From: Smittium mucronatum
Lineage: Eukaryota > Kickxellomycota > Harpellomycetes > Harpellales > Legeriomycetaceae
DNA: 30,965 bases
Assembly: GCA_001953115.1 (NCBI GenBank)
Contig: LSSL01001219.1
Span: 5,488 to 36,452, forward strand
Reading direction: 5' to 3'
Shown: positions 1 to 10,835 of the stretch, in pieces
Layout: each line of letters begins with the position of its first letter
Position numbering within the stretch: position 1 is the stretch's first letter
Translations under genes and position numbers: made by a program
The notes under the pieces: model-generated
Told to the model about the DNA's origin: nothing
Databases searched by the model: none
The model's input: only the letters and a program-made list of their open reading frames with translations

Positions 1-193
1 GTCTAAACAAACTTTAAGTCAGCTACAAGCTGACACCACTGATCATAAATTTGTGTTAGAAACAGCCAAATTCCTGATTGGCATCCGCGTGCCACGAACA
101 CTTAAGCTCCAAAGTTTAAGTGATTCACCAGCCTCCTTGAACCAATTCCCTCGAGGTATGGAGCTGCTAGAGCGGCAGAGGGGAGTTGGGTGA
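1..193 (+). CDS. C-terminal fragment of an unrecognised protein, cut by the left edge
   Basis: Reading in frame from base 2, 63 codons are open up to a TGA at 191-193. The other two forward frames are full of stops. Base composition is far less A+T-rich than the DNA after it, and codon use resembles the aminotransferase gene at 1144-2457. The visible protein end contains KFVLETAKFLIGIRVPRTL and finishes in LLERQRGVG. It has no membrane segment and no motif that I can assign. The body of the gene lies to the left of the window, so length, introns and function cannot be judged. It converges on the aminotransferase gene, with about 950 bp between the two stop codons. Being real coding sequence is likely; its function is unknown. 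Confidence 0.6.
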   Translation, partial: SKQTLSQLQADTTDHKFVLETAKFLIGIRVPRTLKLQSLSDSPASLNQFPRGMELLERQRGVG

Positions 194-1143
194 AATTTTT
201 TTAAATTAGTTTTTATAACTTTTTATTAACTTTAAAATAAATTTCTCGTAACCCCCCCCCCCCATTAAACCCTTTATTGGTTAGAAAACCCCGTTTATGG
301 AAAGACCATACCTCCCTTGAGCCTGGAAGGGGTGGGGAGACTTCCACCCCATCTTGGCCCTTACATTCTAACGTTATCTTGTAGCGTGCAGAAAGCTATT
401 CTCTGATTTTTACAAAGTCATGGGGACCATTCAATGGCCTTAAACACATAACGGCCAATAACGCCAGCACATTTGAGAATTACAAGGAAGGGAAAGAGTG
501 TGAGACTACTTTTACGGTTTGAAATCTACCCTCTACTCTTTCCATTCTTGTCCCTTTTCTTTTTTTTTAATTTTTCGTGATTTAAATAATCAACCAGTCA
601 AGTTATCACCATTGGTCAATGTTTTAAAAATATAAATGTTGATGCATTTTTAATTTTTTAACCTTTTATTCTTTCCATTTGACTCTAATCTACTAATTTT
701 TATTAAAAGAGGGGGTTTTTTTTTACTAGTATTTATTTTGATGAATCTGATTGAAAACAATGAAAAATGATATTTTTCACTGTGATTCCAAGTCTTCATT
801 TCACACTCAATATACTTGCAGAAAAAAAAAACAAACAAACAAACCAAAATTTTATCAGATTTTTTAAAAAAAAAAAAATCAAGGGATACAACCCTTTGCG
901 TTTTAAGACCGGAATGTAATAGGCTCTGAAAAATGCGTAATTTGAATAAAATTTGGGGTTTTGCTAAATTTAAAATAATAAGAATCAATTGGTAAAAATC
1001 TAAAACTCGATTAATCGAATTAAATAATATTTAATGGAATATATTGAGTTGAATGGAATGTAAAACTGTAGAGTGATATAGATAATGTTGGTTATACAAA
1101 GTAAAAATGACCACAGAATTGTTCTCATACACTGCAAAGTAGG
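194..1143. other. Convergent intergenic region with C12 run and GC-rich hairpin
   Basis: This spacer lies between the ends of two converging genes and should hold both 3' UTRs. It contains a run of 12 C at 252-263. A GC-rich inverted repeat pairs GGGGTGG (329-335) with CCACCCC (344-350) around an 8-nt loop. Bases 300-520 are less A+T-rich than the surroundings. From about 540 onward the sequence becomes simple A/T. A long minus-strand open frame at 650-988 is only translated poly-A/T and is not a gene. No tRNA cloverleaf was seen. Confidence 0.5.
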
Positions 1144-2457
1144 CTAGAGGCTAGAGGCAGGAGTTGGATTAGTTGAAATGACCTCGTGTATGGAATTGGC
1201 AACGTAATCAATGTTGTTGTGATTTAAACCAGCGACTGAAATACGGCCGTTATCAGCCAAGTATATGTGGTATTTTTTGACAAGAATTTGGACATTAGGA
1301 TAAGAAATTCCAGTAAACGAAAACATACCAATTTGGTTGACAATATGATCCCAGTTTCCAGGTGTTCCGAGTTTTACTAATCGGTCACGCAAAGCATGAC
1401 GCATTTCCAAGACACGGCCTGACATTTGCTTCAGGGTTTGTTTCCATTCATCAAAAAGCTCAGGTGAGCTTAAGATGGTTCCAGCAATCTCAGCACCGTA
1501 TCTTGGGCAGGTAGAAACTGTAGCACGAGAGCACTTTTCGGTTTGCTTTCCAGCTCTACGGGTAGCATCTTTATTATTAGTGAGAATGTGCAGGCATCCT
1601 GTTCTTTCGCCATAGAGACCCATATTTTTAGCAAATGATTGAGCTAAAAGTAATTCGAAACCTCTTGAAGCGAATAAGCGAACGGCATAAGCATCATTAT
1701 CGAGATCACCTGTAGCATAACCTTGGTAGGCCATATCGAAGAAGGGGAAATGCTTCTTTTTGGCAATCTCATCAGCAAGGATAGCCCATTGCTCTTTTGA
1801 TGGATCAACACCAGTGGGATTGTGAGCACAGGCATGGAGAACGAAAACGGAACCTTCGGGAGCTTCACGGATGGATTTAACGAAACCATCGAAATCCAAA
1901 CTTTTTTTGATAGGATCCCAGTAAGCATATTGACCGATCTCGAAACCATGGGCACTGAAGACATCGTGGTGATTAACCCAAGTGGGTTTGGAAATGAAAA
2001 TATTCTTTGAATTGTAGAAGCGACTCAAAAACATGCCACCCAAAGACAGGGAACCAGTTCCAGAGATTGATTGGATGCTGTACACCAAACCATTGTTGAG
2101 AACCTCGCTATCCTCGCCAAAAGCTATACGAGCAGCTCCAGTAGTGAACTCCTTAAATCCACCAACAGGTAAGTACTCGTGGTTTCTTCCAGGTCTGTTT
2201 ATGACGATGTTCTCGGCCTTGGAAACAACAGGAAGAATCCAGGGCTTACCTTCGCCATCTCTATACGCACCTACACCCAGATCTACTTTTTTTTCGAAAT
2301 CATCGGCCTTGTATAAAGTGGACAGATTCAGAATGGGATCTGGGGGGATTTCAGATATGCTCTCGAAAGCTGAAACCACTGCGAAACCGAATAATTAGAT
2401 CATCATTTAAAAAAAAGGAAAATGAATATGTAGAGTTAGATTAAATCAACACTTACT
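1144..2457 (-). CDS. Aspartate aminotransferase, cytosolic type (spliced start codon)
   Basis: This PLP-dependent fold type I enzyme interconverts aspartate plus 2-oxoglutarate with oxaloacetate plus glutamate. The protein is 411 residues, close to the usual 410-420 of the family, and full length. Visible key residues are the SGTG phosphate-binding turn (106-109), W134, HNPTG with N187, D215 and Y218 in FFDMAYQGY, the Schiff-base lysine K251 in SFAKNMGLYGER, R259, R285 (expected position of the side-chain-binding arginine) and R379 in DNGRIS. The first conserved motif begins only about 10 residues in, so there is no mitochondrial presequence in this reading. The continuous frame 2379-1144 has no ATG at its head. 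Upstream is an in-frame TAA at 2397-2395 with only GTG in reach. A 78-nt intron (2456-2379) supplies the A of the initiation codon from base 2457, giving A|TG GTT TCA. Coding bases are therefore 2457 plus 2378-1144, ending in TAG. Tryptophans are TGG, as in the standard code. Confidence 0.93.
2379..2456 (-). other. Spliceosomal intron splitting the aspartate aminotransferase start codon
   Basis: On the minus strand the intron begins GTAAGT (2456-2451), after exon bases AACA, and ends TTTCGCAG with the final G at 2379. Its length is 78 nt and it is A/T-rich. A CTAAT-like branch-point candidate lies about 18 nt before the acceptor, with another CTAAC further upstream. Splicing joins A (2457) to TG (2378-2377) and creates the only plausible initiation codon. 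A competing acceptor, TTTCAG, lies 9 nt further downstream, but using it would give ACT instead of ATG at the junction. No cDNA is available, so the junction is inferred from consensus and reading frame. Confidence 0.82.
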
Positions 2458-2900
2458 GTTAGTATAAGTGTTTATCTGTAAGATTATCCTGGAACTTTTG
2501 GAGAAAAAAATAAAGAATACGACCTCGATTTATAATATTCTATTAAAGAATATTTATACCAGGTTTGTTTTATTTACAGACAAAATTGGATTAAGCTGGG
2601 GAGTGTTGGAAAACTCTCGTAGACGGATCGAGTTCTCTGGAGAAGTTCACTGCGAAAATAACGGCATCTACATTCCAGCATATTATGGCGTGTAAAAACA
2701 ATAGATTCAAACCCTCACCAATAAAATTCATATATGGAGAATAAATTGCTGAATTCCTCTCCTTTTTTTAGAATACAGAAATATTTTTCCACACATGTAC
2801 CCAATTAATAACTATCACATTGCCAATCTAGATTAAATGCATGCAGCTATTGATAATTTCTGATGTTTTTATTATAAATGAGGCCTGAAATATCGTGATT
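2458..2900. other. Probable promoter and 5' leader region of the aminotransferase gene
   Basis: This stretch lies directly upstream of the minus-strand aminotransferase gene and should contain its first, non-coding exon and promoter. Exon 1 ends at 2457 next to the GTAAGT donor; its 5' end cannot be seen. Bases 2590-2700 are less A+T-rich than the flanks. No convincing TATA element can be separated from the A/T background. Confidence 0.35.
2574..2681 (-). other. Small upstream ORF in the aminotransferase leader
   Basis: An ATG at 2681-2679 opens a 35-codon frame ending in TAA at 2576-2574, about 120 nt before the splice donor of the aminotransferase leader. The peptide is arginine-rich (starts MLECRCRYFRSELLQRTRS). 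It could be a translated upstream ORF lowering downstream initiation, if transcription starts above 2681. It could also be part of a different first exon. It does not join in phase to the aminotransferase exon through the nearest GT (TCT|GTAAAT). The opposite strand is also open here (75 codons, 2468-2695), so coding is uncertain. Confidence 0.2.
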
Positions 2901-3540
2901 TTATTTTAGGGCTGAATGACAGTGTTTCAAATCTTCTTGTCCTTTTCTATGGCTATAGAATCGATAAACACAAACAATTCCCACAGTAATCCATAAGCTA
3001 GATTACTATTTATTATTGGTTGTCAGATGTGACTCTTCAGCCGTCATGTAAAATCTGTTGGCTTGAAGAGTCCTATGACTTGTTTGTATTCCCTGGGAGG
3101 GAAATACTGGCCGATTCGAAACAAACTACCCCATTTAGGTGTTACAAACCGAATCTGGGAAATATTCATTAGTTATTGCAGAATCAATGCCTCTGAGCCT
3201 AATACACAGTCCCTTGACAGAAAAATTGCTGTTTTGTTCAAACTCAAAAACATATACGTTCAGATAATCAAAACAGCTTTCTCAAAAGTATGAGAAGCTT
3301 TCTATATTGAACTCATACTCTCTTTCCAGCATCCTATTGAAAGATTTATGTTTTCCGAATGGCTCACTTATACTGTTGTTGTTTTTTTTGACATTATTGA
3401 AAAATCAGTTGTTTCAAAACTTGGGTAGGAATGCAGCCAACCATTCCAATGGTGGCAGGCTAACTACGTTTAGCCTTGAAGACTCAATAAAGTCAACAAA
3501 TTCGGTTTAATTAAGAGCCGTGTAAGTCCTGTCTACCTAT
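2901..3540 (-). pseudogene. Possible decayed protein-coding sequence, family unknown
   Basis: One minus-strand frame runs from 3540 to a TAA at 2903-2901 with roughly nine in-frame stops over about 213 codons. That is fewer than expected for this composition, but not overwhelmingly so. Stretches between stops look protein-like: SLPPLEWLAAFLPKF, then a charged segment containing MLEREYEFNIESFSYF, then NFSVKGLCIRLRGIDSAI. Near the end a hydrophobic segment (SLWITVGIVCVYRF) is followed by a basic tail. The region is less A+T-rich than DNA to its right. The plus strand also holds two open frames here (3063-3293, 76 codons; 3307-3510, 67 codons), so even the strand is not certain. I recognise no family. 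Confidence 0.3.
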
Positions 3541-5200
3541 TCGGGTTGTGAAAATTATCCACCCATTATAGCTAAAAGAATATTAATTAAAACTGGACCA
3601 ACCTATAAAGAGCATGTATCGTAACCAAATATAAAAGTAACGTATTCTCGCTATTTTTTATAAAAGAGCTTCAAAGTAATGTCCAATAGGCCAATAAACA
3701 TTTTATCCTGACATATATCAATGTCGGATTGGCCTTAACTTTTATTCGGTTTTGTTGGCTTTGACAGAGCTTCATTATTATGTGCTCAAAAAACTAATCA
3801 ACTTTGAGTTCCTAACTCCTCATAACCATCTAAAAAAAACTCCGTCTTTTATTTTTAGATATTTATTCCTAGTGGTACATAGTTTAATTCTCAAGCTTTT
3901 AGTTAAAGCTACACATCTTTCCATTGAATAGGTATTTAAATATTTAAAGTTTTTTATTTATTTTTAAAAAAAAAAATTAAAAAAATATCATGAAATATAC
4001 AAGAATAAGGAAAGATAGAGTTTTTATCGAACTCTAAATAGATTCTGTGTAAAAGAAAAAGAAAAGAAAGGATGGCGAAAGGGAGAGAAGTTGGGTAATA
4101 ATAAATTAAATTGACCAAATTATAAATAACCTCAATATTTTGCGCCATTTATTTTTTTGGTAGTAAAAATTAAAAACTTGGTATAATATGTATATTAATT
4201 TTTATATTGTGCTTATTGATTAGGCGTCGATTTGGTTTGATTATCATGGCCAAAAATCCAGCTCACGATATTAGAACAGCGAATATGTATTATATCAACC
4301 ATCTTTATTTCATATTACGCACTCTGACCTTAAGATTTCAATATTCATAGATCTAATAAGCCTCTAAACCAATGTAACACTTTATATATAATGAAATTTT
4401 TAACAGCGAAATTCCAAAACACCAAAATACACAATTATAATAATGGGTTTTAATAACTCGGCATCTACAGTTTGATACAACAATGTCATTGACTAATTTA
4501 CAAGAATATAACATACATATTCTAAAATTATTTAAAAATATCTTTTACAAAGAAAATTCAAAGTTTAATCGCCGTTTACCAAATAAGAATTAAAATCAAT
4601 ATTATCCAAATTACACAAAGAGAAATCTGACATCAGAAGGAAACTAATACCATGTTCAAATTTTAATATAAAAAGATGATGTAGCCGAAATTGGAATGAA
4701 AAATTGCTATTCAAGAGTAAATAAAATACATTAAAATTTTAAATAAAATCATCGGATAAAATTTTAATACGCTATATTGAACATTTTTTAACGGTAAAAA
4801 TATTTAAACACACTGATTCTTTAATATTTTCAAAAAAAATTAAATTTCATGCTCTTTTTCAATATTACATTTTTACTATTACTGATAATAATAAAAATCT
4901 AAACACCTCAAAACAGATATATATAAACATCAAATACTAAAGAAAAAAAATAAAAATACATCAAATATCACATTAAATTGCACCTAAATTTATTTATACA
5001 ATTATCATAATCGGTTAAATTAATTACTTGAGAAAATGCCACTAAATTTCACCAAGCTTTTTGAAAAACCGAGGAAAAAAATTTGAGTTTCAAAGAATCA
5101 TATAAATTTTTTGAAAGAATTATTCTTTAGATCATGAATACAATCTGTCCGCTTCACAAAAAAAAGCATATAAATGTGCGTTTTATTGCTAACTAAATCC
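3541..5200. other. A+T-rich DNA, no gene recognised
   Basis: Composition falls back to very high A+T after about 3600. I examined it for transposase motifs, tRNA boxes and long inverted repeats and found nothing to report. Short open frames here (for example on the minus strand at 3954-4148) are low-complexity A/T translations. Confidence 0.4.
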
Positions 5201-7854
5201 ATCATTTTTGTTTTAAATCAGTATTGTTGCTGATAAGCCTTATTTTCCTCAGAAAAAAAATTTTTTTAATAGGGGCTATCTTTTATTGACACTTTCCCGG
5301 TTGAAATATTATTATATACACTTTATTTCTAACAAATTACTGTTTTTAAAAATTTTAAAACTAAGTTTACCAAAAAAAAATAACATTCGGGTATTTTTTT
5401 TATTCTTTTATCAGATTAGGAATTTTTTTTATTTAAATTTTAGTGTTGAATTATTTTAACTGTTTCTATAAAATTTAATTTAAATATTTTTAAATCTACA
5501 CCTTATTTCAAGTAAATATAATTTATTTTTTTAGTTAGCCAAACAGTTTTAATTTTAATTTTCTATATCACAGTATTTTATTGCTTGGATAAAATATTGA
5601 TCTTTTGTTTCTAATTTTAATTGCTTAGGGTTCTCATGTACGAAATGTTTTAGTTCCAGAAATGAAAATAAAGTTAAACGATAATCTCTATCATTCTAAT
5701 ATCTAGAAAAATTGAGTCACCCTTTCGATACCTGCCCAAAACTATTGGGTTATTTAGAATAATATTTATCTTGATTATATTTTCAGATTCATCAATATAT
5801 TTATTGGCCTATTTATAAACGCTTCGCAAAAATTTAATTTCCAAAAGAAACTGATTATGAATTCCCGGTCTGCCCTATCATATACTTTCCAATATTATAG
5901 CATCAGCAGGTTTTTTCTGGCTCCACTTTGCTTTTTTATATTAAAAAAACTTTATACAGCGTATTTTCAAATATTTTCCTTCTTTTTGTGAACTTGGTTT
6001 AATATGGCAAAATATGTTCCCCAACATTTTCTGGGACTTTTTAGAGAGTATTTTCGCGTATATATATATTATTATTTTTTTGAGATCGCAACTAAAATAT
6101 AGTATTTTTTTAGGTCATTTTAGAATAGTTTTTTAAAACATTATAATCATTGAGGCCCCGCCTATTTTTTTCTCCGCTCTATCATCCTTTTTCAGTGTCA
6201 TTGAATATCATCAATAAAAATTATATACTTTATTTTAGTTTTGTTTATATAATTCAAAAGACAAGCCAACTAGACCTAGATATTTAATATTTTGAGATCC
6301 ATTTATCGTGCTTTCAATTTCATTCGTAAGAATATCAACTACCAATAGTTTCTTCTCAAATTTTTTTATTTTTTTATAATTTAGGATATAATTTTTGACT
6401 GGCTATTTTGCAAATGGCGCATTTATATAGTAAATTTTTGTAAAAAATTCCCTATTTCCTATATTTGGTTGTTTTCATAATCAAATTTCTGCCATATAAG
6501 TATCCAATAGATTTGCGGTTTTCTATATTTTTTAGAAATATTAAGAATTATTGGTTTGATTTTTAGCTTTTCTCTTTAAAATTTGCACTCGATCAACTAT
6601 TACCCCATCTAATTTTTCCTTGGATAATTTTATTAATTTTGGATTTTTATTTATGCCTTGAAAAAACGTTATACTTGCCTTATTTTAAATTTCTACTTTA
6701 TGGACTATTAGCTAATTCAAAAATACTTATTTTTTTATCAACGACTTTGTAATTGATAGAAATATTAACATCTGTTTAAAAAATTTTTTGAGTTTCAAAT
6801 GTTTAAACATGTTTTTTTCCAATTAGATAACCTTATGTTCCATTTTATTCTTTAAATATTTGTTCTCTATATGTTTTATATTAAGCCTTCAGCTATCTTT
6901 CTACTTTTCTTCCTTCCCCTTTTCCAAAATTTAATTGATTCGGCTGTATATTTACGCCATGATATCTTCAATTCTCCTGTTATTGGCTAATAAAATTCAT
7001 ATAATTTTTTATTTGGTACTATGACTTATTCATTACTGTGAATACCAAATTATTCGATCCATATATATGATATTTCTTTGGTTTTTTATGAACTAAATAT
7101 TTTTTTTAGGTTATTTTCACTATTATGTGGGATATTTTGCTTAAAAAAATTCTTTTTCGGGGTTTTGGGGGATATCTGCCTCTTTAATCAACCTCTACTA
7201 CCTTTAAATATCTATTATAATTACATCTTCTAGAGATTTCTTTTTTTTTTTTCATGAGTTAGTCTCCCAGGATGTCAAGAAATACTTTTATATCCTTTTT
7301 TATACTTGTTAGATATATATTTATTAATCATATGGTAATTATTATTATTCTAATGACTGTCTCTGAAGATAAAATCCGTCCAAAGAAAGATGTGCTAAAT
7401 ATAATTTCGAATTTATTTTTTACTTTTATAGTAGCCTTATATTTTTTAATATCAATTCTTCGAACTAGTAATTTTGACAGAAAGAGTTATCTTTTTCTTT
7501 AATATTTAATCTTTTAGGGAGAATTTTCTTATTTTAAAATTTTTTAGGCATTTGAAGACACTTCCCTTTTTTTTCGATGTCAAATATTCCTTTGAAAGTA
7601 GGTATGTTAATTTTTATATTTTCTTCTTCTTCTATTGAGATATATTTATTAATTATTTTCCTTGTTTAAATTCAGCTTTTATTATATTATATTACATTAA
7701 TTATTAAGACCATACTGCCCTCAGAGACTATCAATTATTTCTTATTTTGATTCTGTGGCTTTCTGGAAAATTAGCAAAACTTAAATTGATCTTTTAGAGG
7801 ATCTGAAAATGTTAGTAACCTTTTTCAAGTAGTTTGAGGATTTATTTTTTTATT

Positions 7855-7876
7855 TATTATTATTATTATTATTATT
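7855..7876. repeat. (TTA)n microsatellite
   Basis: A run of about seven TTA/TAT trinucleotide units in T-rich DNA. Confidence 0.85.
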
Positions 7877-7942
7877 TATTAATTCGATTATTGAGATCTT
7901 TTTTTTCTAGATCTGAGAACTTTCGAATAGATCAATTTTCTC

Positions 7943-8203
7943 TTTCATTACAGGTTTTTTCATAGCAATAGACCCTTTTTTAGATTCGCGGGGTTATTTT
8001 TTTGATGAAAATATCAAAAACGTTTTTATTGGACTGAATAATTATTTATAACAATTAAAAAATATTAACTAATAACAATTATATTTTAGCCAATAATAAA
8101 ATATATTAGTTATTATAATTTAAAGTGGCTTATTTGTTATAAGAATGACCCCACAGATCCAGAAAAAAAGGTCTATTCGAATGAAAAAAAGGGCATAGTG
8201 AAA
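7943..8203. repeat. Foldback inverted repeat, MITE-like
   Basis: The reverse complement of 7943-7996 aligns to 8146-8203 at roughly 75 percent identity with two small gaps. Shared landmarks are TAACCCC/TGACCCC, GGTCTATT and ATGAAAAAA. About 150 bp separate the arms. Inside lies a second imperfect palindrome (8067-8088 against 8096-8116, sharing TAAAATATA and TTAGTTATT or close variants). A foldback MITE or the decayed ends of a small DNA transposon are possible. No transposase or target duplication is visible, so the assignment is tentative. Confidence 0.5.
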
Positions 8204-8208
8204 TAAAA

Positions 8209-8252
8209 AAAAAGTTTCCATTACTATGATAAAAAGTTTCTATTGCTATAAA
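8209..8252. repeat. Two tandem 22-bp units next to the foldback
   Basis: AAAAAGTTTCCATTACTATG and its next copy AAAAAGTTTCTATTGCTATA form two adjoining 22-nt units differing at a few positions. They directly follow the right arm of the foldback repeat. Confidence 0.65.
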
Positions 8253-8271
8253 ACCCCCTGTAAGGGGTTTT
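8250..8271. repeat. Perfect 8-bp hairpin AAAACCCC/GGGGTTTT
   Basis: AAAACCCC (8250-8257) pairs perfectly with GGGGTTTT (8264-8271) around the loop CTGTAA, followed by a long T run. It looks like a bacterial terminator, but in this eukaryotic context it is better read as part of the repeat cluster at 7.9-8.3 kb. Confidence 0.55.
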
Positions 8272-9399
8272 CAAGTTTTTTTTTTTTTTTTCAAAATGCC
8301 CCAGTCTATATATGGTTATGTATTTCTTGCGGTATAATTTTCTGATCTTTTCTTGTTTTTTTTTTCAAGATTTGGTGATCTCGAAATATGATTTCTATTA
8401 TTTTAACCTACCTCGACTATATTTTAATTCTTCATTTCCTCTGAGATATTTTTACCATTTATCTTAATAATATTTTTTATATTTGGGGGAGGGGGTTATA
8501 GATACCAGTACTTCATTTTATGTAATGTCAGTCTGAATAGAAACAGCATCTCTCTCCACTATTTTTGAGGTTGTTATGATATCTTTTTTTTTCTATTTTG
8601 TTGGGGCTCTTAAGATCAGATGCGAATTGATTTTACTTTCCTATTTTAACTCTTGCGTTTTTTTCTAGTTTTTTTTCCCATTAAACACTCCTTTTAATTA
8701 TTTTTTTTGATTTTTTCTTTAGTTGTATATTTTGTGTTTTGTAATTTTTTTTAAATATCCAAGAAATTTTTTTCTTCAAATCACCCTCTTTTTTTGCAAC
8801 ATTTACATGGTGGGGTACCCTCGTCATATTAATGGGATCTTGATGTCGATTTTTTTTAAAGAAATTTGTTAATATTTTCTCTTGGTTTTAGCTTGAATAA
8901 TATTTTGATACTTTTTGATTTATTTATATTTAGCTTTTAATTTTTTTAAAATTTAGTTATTTTTAACACATATCCAATTTTTTGAGAGCTTCCCTTATGC
9001 ATCCAGAGCTAAATCCCAAGTGCTGAGCAAATTTTACGAAATTATTTTTATTATTTTAACTATGGATATTTCTTTATAATTCCTTTATTGAATATTTATC
9101 AGAAAGCATCCAAGCTTGATAAGGGGGGACGATCACATTTCTATTATTTAATTTATTTTTTCTGTGGTCCTTCAACCTGTTTTAATTTACAATTAGTTAC
9201 CTGTTGGCATAAATTTTTCGAGCCATGTATTTTCAGAAGGGGGGGGGGGATTAAATGGATGCTTTATCCGGTGGTAGTTTTTTTGAGACACGCGATTTTA
9301 TTTCCATTTATTAAGAATGTCTACTTGGTCTTGATTTCCCGAGTAGTCATATTATATTATGCTATTCTCTTTTAAAAAAAATTTTTTATGATATATTTT

Positions 9400-10835
9400 A
9401 ATTTTATTTTTGATATAAAAAAAGTTGAAAATGTGTTTATTTATATTACTTTAAAAATAAAACTAAATTCACAAAGGATCCCTAATAGAATATAATAGGC
9501 TCCCAGTAAAAAAAATGAGTTTCTTTGCCACTAGTGAATTTTTAAATAATAAAGTCTAAATAACTAAACCGAGATATCAATTATGAATTTAAACACATTA
9601 TTAGGCAACAATAGGGTAAAATTATAAAACAATTAAATGCTTTACTGCCAAAGAATCAAACTTTTTTTGAGAAAATGTGATTTTTTTGGGAAAAAATCGC
9701 TTTTTTTATTGAAAAATCCGAATTTAAAGCGAAAAATATTGATTTTTAAAATAAGCTCAGTATTATTTAAATCCAAATTTAACAAATTGAAAAATTCGAA
9801 ATTATGTCGCGAAAAAAAAAAAAGCAAAAATTTCTTGAACTTTTTATTCATAATCAAGATTTTTTCTTTCATATTTCTATCTTTAAAAATATATGTTTAT
9901 ATTAAATAGCATCTTCATTTACACTTCACCCTTCCGATTTTCAATCGAAATCGAGTAAATTCATTATTTTTAGATTCTTCCAAAACGATCGATTAATTAT
10001 ACTTGCATAACTACTAACTAAGATTTAAAAATATATCTATAAAATGCCTTCAATTTATATTTTTTAGCATAAAATCTATTTGAATTGTGAATCAAGCGGA
10101 GTAAAGCAGAATTATCGTAAGTTAATCAGTCAAAACAATTATATTTCGATTTTTTAAATTCGATATAATTAATGACATATTTAAACTATATTTTTATTTT
10201 ATATATACACAAAAAATTTTCAAATTACAGATTTTATACTTCTTAAAAAATACTGAGTCATTAAAATAAAATCGTGCTGAACTTTCGTAAATTAAAATTT
10301 GCAATTATGATTCTTTAAAGTTTATTATCAAGCGAATAACTTTAAAATCATTTTGATTAATCATTATTATTTTTAATGTCTCAATATTTATATTTATTTA
10401 AATATAACCTTTTTAACTAAAATTTTTAAATACATATATATATTCACTTAAATTTAATAAAATTTTATTTTCAATAATTAATTATATTTTTATAAAAACT
10501 ATTTATGATTGATAATATAATTTTTTTGAGCCAGTATCTTTATCTCTTAGATTTATTCGCTCAAAAAAATTCTTAATTAATGCAGCCTCAGATAAAAATT
10601 TGTGATAAAAATGCATAAATAGTGGATATATCCATTTAATTCTAAATTAGTTCTTATTTTAGAGCACAAATCGAGCCTGAGCTGCTTTAAAAGTGAGTAA
10701 TAATTCTCAAAAATTATTATAACAGAAAAAAAAATATTATTTAAAATTTTAAATTGACTAGGGTTAGATCCCTATATGGAAAAATAGCAGTGATATGTCT
10801 ATCCATAACAATATATAATAATTCGGGTATTATAG
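9400..10835. other. A+T-rich DNA, no gene recognised
   Basis: Balanced A and T, very low G+C, with many short homopolymers. The open frames around 9637-9909 on both strands are translations of A/T-rich simple sequence (lysine, phenylalanine, asparagine, isoleucine) and show no domain. Confidence 0.4.

Larger units (their letters stand above)
5200..9400 (-). other. T-rich, strand-skewed block with faint minus-strand coding-like frames
   Basis: Across about 4 kb the plus strand is visibly T-rich, so the minus strand is A-rich. The skew largely disappears after 9400. Minus-strand frames with modest stop depletion occur at 7842-7426, 6684-6133 and 5695-5555. The last has 46 codons with no stop and contains RLTLFSFLELKHFVHENP. 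The frame at 6684-6133 contains GVIVDRVQILKRKAKN and NIKYLGLVGLSFELYKQ. The frame at 7842-7426 contains NIKINIPTFKGIFDIEKKGK. The stop counts alone are not statistically strong in DNA this A+T-rich, and I recognise no domain. A long decayed element transcribed leftward would explain the skew and the frames, but this is inference. Confidence 0.25.

Noticed and set aside
650..988. 112-codon minus-strand open frame
   Set aside because: It has no ATG start that makes sense, is made of poly-A/T translations (runs of F, K, L, I), and lies in the 3' intergenic region. No domain pattern.
1822..2398. Open frames on the plus strand and in a second minus frame inside the aminotransferase gene
   Set aside because: They are antisense or alternative-frame shadows of a well-conserved coding sequence.
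7272..7502. 76-codon plus-strand hydrophobic ORF as a membrane protein
   Set aside because: T-rich DNA automatically encodes F, L, I and Y, so hydrophobicity is not evidence. It lies in a block whose coding-like frames run on the other strand.
9637..9909. Overlapping open frames of 76-90 codons on both strands
   Set aside because: Low-complexity lysine/phenylalanine/asparagine translations of A/T-rich DNA with no motif.
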